From a virus, in the IMG/VR virus record IMGVR_UViG_3300020471_002176, positions 1-63,771 of that record: 63,771 nucleotides of DNA, one strand, 5' to 3'. The notes beneath the pieces are model-generated. The model did no database searches and had not been told where the DNA came from. It saw only the letters and a list, made by a program, of their open reading frames with translations. This document shows, in pieces, positions 35,501-44,203 of the stretch. Position 1 is the first letter of the stretch. Every line of letters starts with the position of its first letter. Made by a program: the position numbers and the translations under genes.

Positions 35501-35761
35501 ATGACAAATCAAAAATCTCTTATTGAGTTTGACAAAAAATTAGATAAACTCTGCAACGGAATGGATATAATGAAAGAAAAACAAGATCAAATGGCAGAAG
35601 ACATAGTTAAAATCAAAGAAGCAGTATATAATCCAGACGAAGGGTTGTATGCCAGACTTAGAGAGCTGGAAACTTGGAAAGCTTCCAGTTCAAAGATGAT
35701 CTGGACCCTCTTTACGGCCGTCATTGGGCTAATTTCAGCTCTTGTGTTAAAGAGTTTTTGA
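35501..35761 (+). CDS. Tail-anchored membrane protein (XhlA/holin-associated type)
   Basis: 86 residues: N-terminal coiled coil (EFDKKLDKLCNGMDIMKEKQ), then a single C-terminal membrane helix MIWTLFTAVIGLISALVLKS. This layout matches phage XhlA-like proteins that assist lysis. Strong ribosome site GGAGG. A lysis role is inferred. Confidence 0.6.
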   Translation: MTNQKSLIEFDKKLDKLCNGMDIMKEKQDQMAEDIVKIKEAVYNPDEGLYARLRELETWKASSSKMIWTLFTAVIGLISALVLKSF

Positions 35762-35768
35762 GGCAGAA

Positions 35769-36038
35769 ATGCTGTTAAAGATCAATAAGTTACTCTTGCA
35801 AAGCTCAGGCACAGACCTAACTCCCGCGGTGCAAGAGATGTATATAAACACTGATATGATACAGACAATTCGTGCCTATCCTAAGGTGAAAGAATATCTT
35901 AGGTCTCATGGGGATTTCGCAACGAATGAGTACTCATTGATAGAATACGGAAACCAAGAAAAGGAAGAAATAATCGTGCAAGGCACCCCAGAGGAAATTT
36001 TAACAAAACGTGTTACCGCAAAGGTTTTGTATGGTTGA
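35769..36038 (+). CDS. Small unknown protein
   Basis: 89 residues with no recognised motif (MYINTDMIQTIRAYP, EEIIVQGTPEEIL). Overlaps the glutaredoxin gene by 8 bases. Confidence 0.6.
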   Translation: MLLKINKLLLQSSGTDLTPAVQEMYINTDMIQTIRAYPKVKEYLRSHGDFATNEYSLIEYGNQEKEEIIVQGTPEEILTKRVTAKVLYG

Positions 36039-36291
36039 TAGATATTTTATTTATGGCAGGTCTACTTGTCCCTTCTGTACTCTCGCTGAGAATTTTTTAT
36101 CCGCCCAAAAGAGGGAATTTTATTTTTTTGACTACGCCGAGGAGCTCGATTCTTTAGACGAGGTGAAGCGCTTCTATTCGTCTGAGACTGTTCCCATTAT
36201 CTTGGAAAATAACAAAAAAACAGGCGAAACAATCAAAATTGGCGGCTACACAGACTTGCTAGACTGGCACCGATTTCAGACAGGAGAATAA
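36031..36291 (+). CDS. Glutaredoxin
   Basis: 86 residues from ATG 36031. FIYGRSTCPFCTLAENFL contains the CPFC redox motif; SETVPIIL holds the cis-Pro loop and KIGGYTDLLDW the GG-[FY] C-terminal motif. Possible hydrogen donor to a host or phage reductase, although class II RNRs usually use thioredoxin. Confidence 0.82.
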   Translation: MVDRYFIYGRSTCPFCTLAENFLSAQKREFYFFDYAEELDSLDEVKRFYSSETVPIILENNKKTGETIKIGGYTDLLDWHRFQTGE

Positions 36292-36630
36292 TTGAAAGAA
36301 GATAAGCACATACCAGTAAAGGTTTCGGTATTCGAGAGAATATCGAAAAAGATGAAACCAATAAAGAACAAGGTGGGCTCTCTAATAGAGGGGCACTATA
36401 ACTCATCTTCAGTGTTTCCCGAGAGAGATTTGACGGTTTTGTTGGAGCTGCAAGTCTCTTGTACGATTCTATGTAATTTTCTAGATGAACTGAAGGAGCA
36501 GGCCACAGAGGCATCCACAGACGAACTTCAGCTACTGCCAGAGGAAGTTACACTATTGACCACCTTGGTGACCGCTGTTGAGTCTGCTTCTACCCATGGT
36601 CTTGGCAACACCAATCTTATGGATCATTAA
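36292..36630 (+). CDS. Small unknown helical protein
   Basis: 112 residues, TTG start with AGGAG 5 bases upstream. Helical, with LTVLLELQVSCTILCNFLDE and an acidic second half. No motif recognised. Its stop touches the next ATG. Confidence 0.6.
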   Translation: MKEDKHIPVKVSVFERISKKMKPIKNKVGSLIEGHYNSSSVFPERDLTVLLELQVSCTILCNFLDELKEQATEASTDELQLLPEEVTLLTTLVTAVESASTHGLGNTNLMDH

Positions 36631-36968
36631 TGAAATTAGTTGCAGGCATCTTGGCCTTCACGTTGGGTCAGATTTTCGGATGGTATCAACTTAACCTTCA
36701 GAACATTTCAGAGTGGTGGAAAGACAAGCCACTAGTTTCTGCCATAGTTTTTGGTATACCCACTAGTATGTTGTTTTGGTACGGTTGGAAATTTATTTAT
36801 GAATATTCAAGTGCAGCCTGGTCGGCGCGCTTCATTGGTTCTTGCACCGGTTATTTCGTTTTTGCAATATTGACATGGCAGGTCTTAGGCGAGTCTATGT
36901 TCACCCCAAAGACGCTTGTGTGTCTTGCGTTGGCAGCAATAATCCTTATAATCCAGGTTTTTTATTAA
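36630..36968 (+). CDS. Integral membrane protein, four predicted helices
   Basis: 112 residues; hydrophobic stretches at about 2-18, 37-55, 67-85 and 93-111 (for example VSAIVFGIPTSMLFWYGW, TLVCLALAAIILIIQVF). Conserved-looking W residues at membrane borders. Function unknown; holin-like or transporter-like are both possible. Confidence 0.65.
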   Translation: MKLVAGILAFTLGQIFGWYQLNLQNISEWWKDKPLVSAIVFGIPTSMLFWYGWKFIYEYSSAAWSARFIGSCTGYFVFAILTWQVLGESMFTPKTLVCLALAAIILIIQVFY

Positions 36969-36974
36969 ATTACA

Positions 36975-36996
36975 TTAAAAAAAACTATTTATTAAA
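36975..36996 (+). promoter_or_regulatory. Candidate late promoter
   Basis: TTAAAAAAAACTATTTATTA before the gene at 37008; shares ACTATTTATTA with the site at 30830. Confidence 0.35.
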
Positions 36997-37007
36997 GGAG
37001 AATCGTT

Positions 37008-37406
37008 ATGAGTTTTGATCAGATTTGGAGAAAATTTCTTAAAGAAGACCTCTCTAGCGGGATCACCGAAGAAATAGGTCGGTCACGTCAGCGAGGTATA
37101 TATAAGTTCTATTGTATGTTATCGTATAATTTGACTACCTTGGAGGGCAAGTCCAGAGGTCTTGACGACATATTAGCGGATCTCAGAGCTTTGCCAAACG
37201 TAACGATCGTCACGGTTGTAGTGAGAAACCAGAAAATATCAGAAAGAAACTATGTAGCGGGTTTGTCTGTGAAATTCATACCTAGTATACCTGGGCAATT
37301 CAACTCCCCCGAAGATGTGAAACAGAGAATATTGCGAGATATCAGAAAGCTTGCTAATGTGGGGACCGTGTTTAAGATCTCTGCAGGTCTAGAAAGGCTG
37401 GAGTAG
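37008..37406 (+). CDS. Unknown protein, possible ferredoxin-like fold
   Basis: 132 residues. GIYKFYCMLSYNL, LDDILADLRALPNVTIVTVV and AGLSVKFIPS form a beta-alpha-beta pattern like small ferredoxin-like domains. Function unknown. Its last base overlaps the next GTG. Confidence 0.6.
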   Translation: MSFDQIWRKFLKEDLSSGITEEIGRSRQRGIYKFYCMLSYNLTTLEGKSRGLDDILADLRALPNVTIVTVVVRNQKISERNYVAGLSVKFIPSIPGQFNSPEDVKQRILRDIRKLANVGTVFKISAGLERLE

Positions 37407-38002
37407 TGAAGGACATATCGGAATCCAAGAGAGAGTCTTTGATGCCTTTAATTAGAGAGACTCTAAAAGAGGAGACAACGGAGATTATTCCTGTTTCAAT
37501 ATCTTGTTTGGAAGATTCAAAAACAGAGGGCACGCAGGTATCATTTTCCTTTGAAGAGCGTGCTTACGGCAAAACAAAAACACACACCTTTGAAGAGGTC
37601 GTAGGTTCTGGTTTTGTAGATTGTGTTTTTAGCGCTTGTCATAACCTCTACAGACAGCAATACAAAAGTCTGGAAAACATCAAATTAGTCGATCTCTTAG
37701 TTAAGCCCCTTTTCTTTTCGTCTAGAACAACGACTAATTCAGACGCTAAGACGAAAGTGGTATTGAAAGTTGAGATCAAAAAACATGGAGAGCAGGAATT
37801 TTACCACAAGTCTCGATCTATAATCCATTCTAGTTTTGTTAGTATATTATCTGCATTCGAGTTCTATGTGAATTGCGAAAAAAGTTTCCACAAACTTAGG
37901 GTCTTTATTGAAGAAGCACGAAATAGGAACAGATCAGATTTAGCCCAGGTCTACGTTTACAAGATAAGCGAATTAACGAGATACAATAATTATGAATACT
38001 AG
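37406..38002 (+). CDS. LeuA dimerisation/regulatory domain-like protein
   Basis: 198 residues, GTG start. EEVVGSGFVDCVFSACHNLY, KLVDLLVKPLFFSS, DAKTKVVLKVEIKKHGEQEF and SIIHSSFVSILSAFEFYVN follow the order of the C-terminal allosteric domain of 2-isopropylmalate synthase (G-x-GPVDAxxxA ... L-x-DY-x-V ... A-x-V-x-V ... S-x-D-I-x-x-AS-x-x-A). The catalytic TIM barrel is absent, so it is a stand-alone domain. It might bind a small molecule or the host enzyme. Assignment is by pattern only. Confidence 0.5.
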   Translation: MKDISESKRESLMPLIRETLKEETTEIIPVSISCLEDSKTEGTQVSFSFEERAYGKTKTHTFEEVVGSGFVDCVFSACHNLYRQQYKSLENIKLVDLLVKPLFFSSRTTTNSDAKTKVVLKVEIKKHGEQEFYHKSRSIIHSSFVSILSAFEFYVNCEKSFHKLRVFIEEARNRNRSDLAQVYVYKISELTRYNNYEY

Positions 38003-38060
38003 GACAGCTGTCGTAGCAGCTATTATTACAGTTGCCATTTTTTTACTTAGAAATGTTTAA
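37992..38060 (+). CDS. Tiny membrane peptide
   Basis: 22 residues, nearly all one hydrophobic helix (TAVVAAIITVAIFLLR). Starts inside the end of the previous gene (ATGAATACTAG). Expression not proven. Confidence 0.4.
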   Translation: MNTRTAVVAAIITVAIFLLRNV

Positions 38061-38163
38061 TAAAATTATCATGATTCTTTGGATATTATCCTTAATTACT
38101 TTAGGGGTGGTAGTTTATTGTGCCAAAGAAGATATCAACAACCAGAGGATTGAAGGTCGGTGA
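38053..38163 (+). CDS. Small membrane peptide ending in the KVGDLV junction
   Basis: 36 residues; helix IIMILWILSLITLGVVVY, then a polar tail ending IEGR. The last codons ATT GAA GGT CGG TGA overlap the KVGDLV motif of the next gene in the +1 frame, as at the 55-58 kb junctions. Confidence 0.45.
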   Translation: MFNKIIMILWILSLITLGVVVYCAKEDINNQRIEGR

Positions 38164-38383
38164 CCTCGTGTATCATCTTTTATATGGGAAAAGTTGGGTG
38201 GGTATTCTTTTGGATCTGAAAGAAGAGTCAAATGGGCTGTCTGCCCCCAGGGAAGTGGGTCTGGTTCAAGTCCAACCGGGAACCGACTATAGTGATTTTT
38301 TTAAGAAAAATGTTTCTAAGAAATATAGAGTCTCCGATAACATGGGCTATGTTTCGTTGAGTTGGTTGTTCAAGCTTGAGTAA
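38120..38383 (+). CDS. KVGDLV-family small protein
   Basis: 87 residues from GTG 38120 (GGGGTGG upstream); an internal TTG at 38150 would start exactly at LKVGDLV, as in other members. Contains GLKVGDLVYHLLYGKSWVGI and later VGLVQVQPG, compatible with a small SH3/KOW-like barrel. First of about 30 relatives in the window. Confidence 0.65.
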   Translation: MPKKISTTRGLKVGDLVYHLLYGKSWVGILLDLKEESNGLSAPREVGLVQVQPGTDYSDFFKKNVSKKYRVSDNMGYVSLSWLFKLE

Positions 38384-38591
38384 GATAAAGCAAAAAGACC
38401 TCCAACCCGGAGATATGATCATTGTGCTCAACAACAGCTTCTTGCTCGTTAAGGAGACTCCAACCTTCTGGTATTACTTGTGCAATGGCAGTCACTCAGG
38501 TCGGGTGCGAAAAGAAAAACTGCGGTCGAAGTTAAATTCTCCAGACTCAAAGATACTTATTAAGTACAACCACAAGGAGGAACAAAAATGA
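38376..38591 (+). CDS. Small SH3-like protein
   Basis: 71 residues, TTG start inside the previous gene. DLQPGDMIIVLNNSFLLVKE resembles the KVGDLV-type first strands. Basic C-terminus. Its stop overlaps the lysozyme start by 4 bases. Confidence 0.55.
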   Translation: MSKIKQKDLQPGDMIIVLNNSFLLVKETPTFWYYLCNGSHSGRVRKEKLRSKLNSPDSKILIKYNHKEEQK

Positions 38592-39418
38592 AAAATTGGA
38601 TCCACGAAATCGGCAGCTCCGGACAAGAAGTGCGCCGACTACAATCAGCACTAGGAAATATAGTGGTCGATGGCAGCTTCGGCCCCAAGACGGAGCAAGC
38701 ATTACAAGAATACCAGAGCAAAAATTCTCTTCAAGTTGACGGCCGTTCTGGCCCAGCAACACGGAGCACCTTGGAAATCGACATCTACCCAGGGATAGAC
38801 GTGAGCAAGTGGAACACGGTTAGCGACTGGTCAACTCTCAAGAACTCTGGGTTAGCTGAGTTTTGCTGGATCAAGGCAACGGAGGGCGGAGACTATATGT
38901 GCCAAGTGTTCGAAAAGCACGCCAAAGCTGCAGCTTCAGCCGGCATACCATATGGCGCTTATCACTTTGCCAGACCAGATTTGAATGACGATCCTCACCG
39001 CGAGGTTCGAAATTTTGTTAAAAATTGCCCGATTGAGAAGGGTCGCCTCCGCCCAGTACTGGATTTTGAAAAAGCAGGCGACCATTCTCCTGACTCTATT
39101 CGAGCCTGGGTTCTTGAGTTTTTACAGGAATTCGAAGCTCAGTCAGGTGTTAGGCCAATAATTTATACAGGGGGCAATATGACCAAATATCATCTCAATG
39201 GTGACACTACTGGCATAGACGATTATATTTTATGGCACGCATATTACAGCAAGAAAGCCCTTAAAAAAGGCATCAAAAAAGACCGCCTAGGAGGCTGGAA
39301 AGAGTGGACTGTTTGGCAATGGACTGGCTCAGGAGAGGTCCCTGGCCACGAGGGCGAGATAGATAGAAATTGGCTCGTGGGTGGCCCATCCGCTCTGAGA
39401 AAAATTAAAATAGAATAG
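38588..39418 (+). CDS. GH25 lysozyme with peptidoglycan-binding domain (endolysin)
   Basis: 276 residues. Residues 5-58 form a PG_binding_1 domain (GSSGQEVRRLQSALG, VDGSFGPKTEQALQEYQ, VDGRSGPATRSTL). Residues 63-265 are a glycoside hydrolase 25 barrel: GIDVSKWNTVSDW, CWIKATEGGDY, GAYHFARPD, RPVLDFEKAGDHS with the catalytic acidic pair, PIIYTG and EWTVWQWTGSGEVPG. It cleaves the MurNAc-GlcNAc bond. No signal peptide, so it needs a holin or acts from within. Ribosome site AAGGAGG. Confidence 0.9.
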   Translation: MKNWIHEIGSSGQEVRRLQSALGNIVVDGSFGPKTEQALQEYQSKNSLQVDGRSGPATRSTLEIDIYPGIDVSKWNTVSDWSTLKNSGLAEFCWIKATEGGDYMCQVFEKHAKAAASAGIPYGAYHFARPDLNDDPHREVRNFVKNCPIEKGRLRPVLDFEKAGDHSPDSIRAWVLEFLQEFEAQSGVRPIIYTGGNMTKYHLNGDTTGIDDYILWHAYYSKKALKKGIKKDRLGGWKEWTVWQWTGSGEVPGHEGEIDRNWLVGGPSALRKIKIE

Positions 39419-39420
39419 TG

Positions 39421-39449
39421 TTGACACCTGGCTTTTTTCCTGATATGAT
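39421..39449 (+). promoter_or_regulatory. Sigma70-like promoter
   Basis: TTGACA, 17 bases, TATGAT, upstream of the small lipoprotein gene and tRNA-Leu. Confidence 0.75.
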
Positions 39450-39485
39450 GAAATCACACTTAAATTAAAAGAAAGGAAAATACAG

Positions 39486-39818
39486 TTGAAAATCAACGTA
39501 TTGTGTGTAGTTGCGATTTTGTTTTTATCTTCCTGTATCCACGACGAAAGTCAACAAAATGAAATCAATGAAACTGAGGAAATCTGGGTCTGTTATAACC
39601 CCAAATCCGAAAGGCACGGTAAGCCATGCAAAAAAGATTTCAATCCATCACTAGGAGAGTATGAAACCTGCCACTGGTCAATGAGTGGGTCGTCGCTGGC
39701 TCTCGACGAGAGCGCCTTTTGTTGGCTTCTTGAGAGGCGAGATTGCAGCCCACAGGCAGATTCCGACCTCGGATGGCAGGAATGGCAAGAAAAACATTGC
39801 CCTCTTTTTAGTGAGTGA
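39486..39818 (+). CDS. Small Cys-rich lipoprotein
   Basis: 110 residues, TTG start with GAAAGGA upstream. VLCVVAILFLSSC is a lipoprotein signal with the lipid-modified Cys at about residue 17. The mature part has at least five Cys (VCYNPK, GKPCKKD, ETCHWS, FCWLL, RRDCSP), suggesting disulfides in the periplasm. Next to the endolysin, an outer-membrane spanin-like or immunity role is possible but unsupported by motif. Confidence 0.65.
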   Translation: MKINVLCVVAILFLSSCIHDESQQNEINETEEIWVCYNPKSERHGKPCKKDFNPSLGEYETCHWSMSGSSLALDESAFCWLLERRDCSPQADSDLGWQEWQEKHCPLFSE

Positions 39819-39825
39819 TACCTTC

Positions 39826-39907
39826 GGGGATATGGCGGAACAGGTAGACGCAGGAGACTTAAAATCTCCCGACTTCGGTCGTGTGGGTTCGATTCCCTCT
39901 ATCCCTA
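39826..39907 (+). tRNA. tRNA-Leu (anticodon TAA)
   Basis: Full cloverleaf with a long variable arm: acceptor GGGGATA/TATCCCT, anticodon stem GGAGA/TCTCC with loop CTTAAAA, T arm with GGTTCGATTCC. CCA is not encoded. Confidence 0.93.
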
Positions 39908-39938
39908 CAACAAACTTAAGAAACTTGATCATTTTCAC

Positions 39939-39967
39939 TTGACACTCGCCAAGGGGTGATTATTGTA
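39939..39967 (+). promoter_or_regulatory. Promoter for dnaK
   Basis: TTGACA followed by TATTGT (17 bases) or TATATT (21 bases); the -10 assignment is uncertain. Confidence 0.55.
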
Positions 39968-39997
39968 TATTAAACCTACTGAACAAAGGAGAAAAAT

Positions 39998-41854
39998 ATG
40001 AGTAAGGTAATCGGAATAGACTTAGGGACAAGTAACTCTTGTGTCGCTGTTATGGAGGGCGGCTCACCAAAAGTCATCAACAATGAAGAGGGCCAGAGAA
40101 CTACGCCTTCGATGGTCGCATTTGGCAAGGGCGAGACAATGGTAGGCTCACCTGCCCGCCGCCAAGCTGTCACAAACCCAAAAGAGACAATTTATTCTGC
40201 TAAGAGGTTTATAGGTATGAAATTTAGCGAAGTGAAAAAAGAAGCTGAATCTATGCCCTTCGAGGTAAAGAAGAATAAATTAGGCATGTGCACCATCACC
40301 GCGAACGGTAAGGATGTGACCCCACAGGAAATCTCTGCAAGTATTTTGAGCAAAATGAAAACAGCAGCAGAAAAGTACCTAGGGGAGACTGTCGAAAGGG
40401 CAGTGATTACCGTGCCTGCGTATTTCAACGACTCGCAGAGGCAAGCAACGCGTGATGCAGGTAAAATTGCTGGACTCAAAGTGGAGAGGATTATAAACGA
40501 ACCCACCGCGGCTGCTCTTGCTTACGGCTTGAACAAGGGCGACCAAAGAAACATTCTTGTTTATGATCTTGGTGGTGGAACCTTTGACGTTTCTGTACTG
40601 GAGATCGGAGACGGAGTAGTGGAAGTGCTCAGCACCAACGGCAACACTCATCTAGGCGGCGACGATGTAGATAAGGTCCTTATCGAATGGCTCGTGTCGG
40701 AATTCAAGGGCTCAACTGGGGTCGATGTCTCCGGAGACTCGATGGTGATGCAACGCTTAAGAGAAGCAGCAGAAAAGGCGAAGATTGAACTCTCAAGCAC
40801 ACAGCAAACAAACATTAACTTGCCGTTTTTGACAGCAGACAACACAGGGCCAAAACATTTGGTGACAGACCTTAGTAGACCTGATTTTGAGAGAATGATA
40901 GATTCCCTCATTGAAGACACCATGGAGCCTGTGCAAAATGCACTTAAAGATGCTAATTTAGAAAAAAGTGCCATCGACGAGATCTTGTTAGTCGGAGGCT
41001 CAACGCGCATTCCAGCTGTTGTGGACAGGGTGGAGAAGTTTTTTGGCAAAAAGGTTTCGTCCTCCGTAAATCCGGATGAAGTGGTGGCCTTGGGCGCAGC
41101 GGTCCAAGGCGGCGTTTTCGTTGGCGAGGTTAATGATATCTTGTTGCTTGATGTCACTCCTTTATCGCTCGGGTTGGAGACTATGGGGGGAATTATGACA
41201 AGGTTAATCGACCGCAACACAACAATACCTTGCACTAAATCACAGGTGTTTACGACAGCAGAGGATAACCAATCGGCTGTAGACATCAAGGTACTCCAGG
41301 GAGAGAGGGAGTTTTCTAAAGATAATAAAATGTTGGGCACGTTTAAGCTTGATGGCATTATGCCTGCCCCGCGCGGCACGCCACAAATTGAAGTATCGTT
41401 TGACATTGACGCGAATGGTCTCGTGAGCGTGTCAGCAACAGACAAAAACACAGGAAAAGAGCAGAACATTACGATTACTGGCTCCGGCGCTATGTCTCCT
41501 GAGGAAATTGACAGACTTGTCGAAGAGGCACGCCAGAATGAGGAAGAGGATAGATCTAAAAAGAGGGAGATCGAGGAAAGAAATCAGCTGAGTGGCCTCG
41601 TGTTTCAGGCGGAGAAGTTTCTAAGAGATAACAAGGAAAAACTACCAGAAGAACAGCAGGAGCAGTTATCATCAGCTATCTCAAGGGCGTCTGAGTGTGC
41701 GAAAAGTGATTCAACCTCTGACTTTCAAGCCGAGATCTCCGCCCTCAGCGAAGCAATGCAGGAAGCAGGTAAGGCTGCCTACTCATCAGACGCAGAGCAA
41801 GAGCAGTCGCCACCTGATGAAGAAGTGATTGATGCAGAGTTTTCCGAGGCATGA
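39998..41854 (+). CDS. dnaK: DnaK (Hsp70) chaperone
   Basis: 618 residues, near full length. [71 protein letters not shown] and [20 protein letters not shown] are the Hsp70 ATPase signatures; [17 protein letters not shown] and [20 protein letters not shown] mark the linker and substrate-binding domain. It ends [11 protein letters not shown], the usual DnaK tail. No DnaJ or GrpE is seen, so host co-chaperones are expected. Good AAAGGAG ribosome site. Confidence 0.95.
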   Translation: MSKVIGIDLGTSNSCVAVMEGGSPKVINNEEGQRTTPSMVAFGKGETMVGSPARRQAVTNPKETIYSAKRFIGMKFSEVKKEAESMPFEVKKNKLGMCTITANGKDVTPQEISASILSKMKTAAEKYLGETVERAVITVPAYFNDSQRQATRDAGKIAGLKVERIINEPTAAALAYGLNKGDQRNILVYDLGGGTFDVSVLEIGDGVVEVLSTNGNTHLGGDDVDKVLIEWLVSEFKGSTGVDVSGDSMVMQRLREAAEKAKIELSSTQQTNINLPFLTADNTGPKHLVTDLSRPDFERMIDSLIEDTMEPVQNALKDANLEKSAIDEILLVGGSTRIPAVVDRVEKFFGKKVSSSVNPDEVVALGAAVQGGVFVGEVNDILLLDVTPLSLGLETMGGIMTRLIDRNTTIPCTKSQVFTTAEDNQSAVDIKVLQGEREFSKDNKMLGTFKLDGIMPAPRGTPQIEVSFDIDANGLVSVSATDKNTGKEQNITITGSGAMSPEEIDRLVEEARQNEEEDRSKKREIEERNQLSGLVFQAEKFLRDNKEKLPEEQQEQLSSAISRASECAKSDSTSDFQAEISALSEAMQEAGKAAYSSDAEQEQSPPDEEVIDAEFSEA

Positions 41855-42060
41855 GCGGCCTCAAGAAAGACGTCAGGGTCGTGATATTGGACTATCCGTT
41901 TGGCAAGCCGCTAAATGTGACTGGTCACATTGTGGGTATACTTCCTGGAGACAGGTACAATGTCTTAATTGAGCACGGACTTCACGCAGGTCAGATTAAG
42001 AGCTACAAATACTGGAAACTACAGGTCATCAAGGACGACCAGCAAGGCCCAAATTGCTAG
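41851..42060 (+). CDS. Small SH3-like protein
   Basis: 69 residues, ATGA overlap with dna[36 protein letters not shown] suggests a small beta barrel like the KVGDLV group, though without that start. Confidence 0.6.
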   Translation: MSGLKKDVRVVILDYPFGKPLNVTGHIVGILPGDRYNVLIEHGLHAGQIKSYKYWKLQVIKDDQQGPNC

Positions 42061-42254
42061 AAGAAATAAGAGAGGTGATGCTGAGAACGTCTTCTGGTAA
42101 TTTTGTTGTACTGGAGCTAGTTCGACACAACAAGTTTGTCTCAATATCATTCGGCGATAAGAGGATAGACATTGACGCTGATAGTGCGTTTGATTTAGCC
42201 GACGCGTTGACGATGATTTCGAGCGATATTTTTTTAGAAATGGAATGGAAATAA
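42054..42254 (+). CDS. Small unknown protein
   Basis: 66 residues, TTG start inside the previous gene. Beta-rich first half (FVVLELVRHNKFVSISFGDK) and a helical end. Unknown function. Confidence 0.5.
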   Translation: MLEEIREVMLRTSSGNFVVLELVRHNKFVSISFGDKRIDIDADSAFDLADALTMISSDIFLEMEWK

Positions 42255-42255
42255 G

Positions 42256-42540
42256 ATGGATGATGAGTTTGAGGAAAGAAGGGGCCCTGGCGTGAAGTGG
42301 CAAATGCTGGCACGAAGAGGGACACAGGTCATATCAGGTTATACAGTAGATAACTTGGACAAAAAGACCATAGAAGAGGCAGATAGCCGTTTTGAGCTAA
42401 TTTTCATAGAGTCGAGGAGGGTACTGCAGCAGTGCGCTTCCATGTGCCTAGATAACGAATATGAGCGCTTAAATGTATGCCAAAAGTTAGCCAGGGCTCT
42501 GGACAGATCCCTTGGGAGGAGGCAAAATAATGACAAGTGA
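42256..42540 (+). CDS. Small unknown protein
   Basis: 94 residues, charged and helical (KKTIEEADSRFELIFIESRR, two Cys in QQCASMCLDN). No motif recognised. Overlaps the next gene by 11 bases. Confidence 0.55.
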   Translation: MDDEFEERRGPGVKWQMLARRGTQVISGYTVDNLDKKTIEEADSRFELIFIESRRVLQQCASMCLDNEYERLNVCQKLARALDRSLGRRQNNDK

Positions 42541-42802
42541 ATCTTCCGAAATCCTTCGAGGAGAATCAGTTATTGCCACACAGGACTACGACTTGTTTGG
42601 TAATAATGTTAATAATTGTCTGGGCATTTTCCTAAAAATCGACTCTCAGACAAATAAATCGTTAATTTATTTTCCTGAATTTGAAGAGTGGGCAGAGCTC
42701 ACACCTAGTCAATTTAAGAGAGAGGCTCCTGGTCGTATACCAAAAGAGAACAAAGAGTTCATTTCGAGGGTTAAAACTCTGGAGTATTCCTACGCACTAT
42801 GA
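42530..42802 (+). CDS. Small SH3-like protein
   Basis: 90 residues from ATG 42530 (GGGAGG upstream). RGESVIATQDYDLFG, NCLGIFLKI and SLIYFPEFEEWAEL give the strand order seen in the KVGDLV-like proteins. Function unknown. Confidence 0.55.
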   Translation: MTSESSEILRGESVIATQDYDLFGNNVNNCLGIFLKIDSQTNKSLIYFPEFEEWAELTPSQFKREAPGRIPKENKEFISRVKTLEYSYAL

Positions 42803-42987
42803 AATCAGAGCATGTTAAAGTCAACACCTTGTATTTCTCAAAAAGATTTAATTGCTATGGTATGTGCCTAGCGAAAGCCAGGTACATGGCCTATTTATTA
42901 TTCTCTGAAAATAACAAATCAGCATTTAGTGGTTGGTATCATTGCCAGGAGATAGAAAAAAGTCATAAAAAATTTGACAACTCTTGA
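42799..42987 (+). CDS. Small unknown protein
   Basis: 62 residues, ATGA overlap. HVKVNTLYFSKRFNCYGMCL suggests a divergent KVGDLV-like barrel. The next promoter lies within its 3' end. Confidence 0.5.
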   Translation: MKSEHVKVNTLYFSKRFNCYGMCLAKARYMAYLLFSENNKSAFSGWYHCQEIEKSHKKFDNS

Positions 42988-43002
42988 TTTTTGGCGTATA
43001 AT
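42974..43002 (+). promoter_or_regulatory. Strong sigma70-like promoter
   Basis: Perfect TTGACA, 17 bases, perfect TATAAT. It starts inside the preceding gene and drives the run from 43034. Confidence 0.9.
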
Positions 43003-43033
43003 TTAAGTAGGTTAAAAAATAAGGATCACAAAA

Positions 43034-43206
43034 TGAAGGCTGGAGATTTAGTGTCCCACAAGAAATCAAGCAAATTTGCAGTAGTGGTGGAAACAACAGA
43101 AACTGCCCTTTTTCGCCGCACCGACTCTTTGGTTAAAGTCTTGTTTGTCGGCTGCACAAAACCAAGATATGTGCTGGAGAACTCCCTGAAAGTGTTAAAT
43201 AAATGA
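43034..43206 (+). CDS. KVGDLV-family small protein
   Basis: 57 residues, ATG with AAGGA upstream, 30 bases after the -10 box. MKAGDLVSHKKSSKFAVVVE, then LVKVLFVGC. Same pattern as the array at 55-58 kb: GDLV start, a V-V-V-E strand, then a hydrophobic strand. Confidence 0.65.
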
Positions 43207-43841
43207 TCGAGCAAATAGAGTTAGTCCACGAACGCTGCCAGAGCCTCGACGGACCCCCTAGAGATATTGAATTTCTATCATCAATCAAGCAGTATTATAA
43301 ATCAAAGGGATCCCTGTCACCGGGCCAAACCCGGTGGTTTGAGTCTCTGAAAGAAAAGTATTCTCAATCTGCTGTGGAACAACATCAGATTTGGAATTTG
43401 CAGTTTTCTGACTTCCATCGCGAGACTGCTATCAACGTTGCCCACTACTATAGGCAAACGCAGTATTATCAAGCATTAGTCAGCAAAGTTTTTGCAGATG
43501 TTGAGAATTTTACACTTTCTCAGCGAGAGTGGAATAGGTTCTGTGAAAATAAGTATGCTCTGAAGGTTAGAAACGAGTACGAAAAAGAGCTTCGATTCAA
43601 AATTGGTGACGCCATACAAATTAGGGCCTCAAATAAAGTTCGAGAGGCTAATTACAATAGCGATGGTCGTAGCCCTTCCCTTGGGCGCTTGGTTAACCGC
43701 GTTGGGTTTGTTATCAAGACTGATGCGAAAAAGATAACAAAAGCAAGAAAAGGATCCAGGGTGTATCAGGTGCTTTTGATCGGTGATACTTCACCAATTT
43801 ATGCTCACGAAGCTGACTTAAAGAAGGCAAAGAAAGTATGA
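43203..43841 (+). CDS. Unknown protein with C-terminal KVGDLV-like domain
   Basis: 212 residues. The first 125 residues are helical and aromatic (QYYKSKGSLSPGQTRWFESL, HYYRQTQYYQALVSKVFADV). From about residue 131, RFKIGDAIQIRASNKV ... VGFVIKTDA ... YQVLLIGDTSP repeats the order of the small KVGDLV proteins, so this is a fusion of that domain to a helical module. The SPGQTRW stretch is reminiscent of small phage helical proteins. Function unknown. Confidence 0.6.
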   Translation: MIEQIELVHERCQSLDGPPRDIEFLSSIKQYYKSKGSLSPGQTRWFESLKEKYSQSAVEQHQIWNLQFSDFHRETAINVAHYYRQTQYYQALVSKVFADVENFTLSQREWNRFCENKYALKVRNEYEKELRFKIGDAIQIRASNKVREANYNSDGRSPSLGRLVNRVGFVIKTDAKKITKARKGSRVYQVLLIGDTSPIYAHEADLKKAKKV

Positions 43842-44203
43842 TAAAGTGTATTTCTTTTTTCTACAAAAACCAGAGAGTTGTGGTGAAAGCTGACTCTAGA
43901 GGCTTGTTTCGGGTACCCGTTTCTTACGTCAGGGATGCCTCGATTAAAACAGAATACAGAAATCTTAGGGCGATGCAAATAATCAAACACAAAATAATTA
44001 GAGATTGTGATCCTGTTATCACTCTCCAATCAGGAGAAAAGGTCCGAGTCTTTCAGGGTGGCGACCCGAGTTATTTACCCGCGATGTCAGAGGGTATCTT
44101 ACAAAAGCATGATGATGCAAACAAAAGTAAGACTTCCTTTGTCAAACAAACTACTTTCTATGATTTAGACGACTGGGGAGCGATGCTTGGATACTCAGAT
44201 TAA
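43838..44203 (+). CDS. Unknown protein
   Basis: 121 residues, ATGA overlap. Basic and beta-rich (FFYKNQRVVVKADSRGLFRV, PVITLQSGEKVRVFQGG). No family recognised. Confidence 0.6.
   Translation: MIKCISFFYKNQRVVVKADSRGLFRVPVSYVRDASIKTEYRNLRAMQIIKHKIIRDCDPVITLQSGEKVRVFQGGDPSYLPAMSEGILQKHDDANKSKTSFVKQTTFYDLDDWGAMLGYSD

Noticed and set aside
39826-39907. Attachment site at the tRNA genes (prophage)
   Set aside because: No integrase and no duplicated tRNA 3' end; the tRNAs sit inside phage operons.
40648-41469. 273-codon minus-strand open frame inside dnaK
   Set aside because: Mirror of a strongly conserved coding sequence; no independent start signals.
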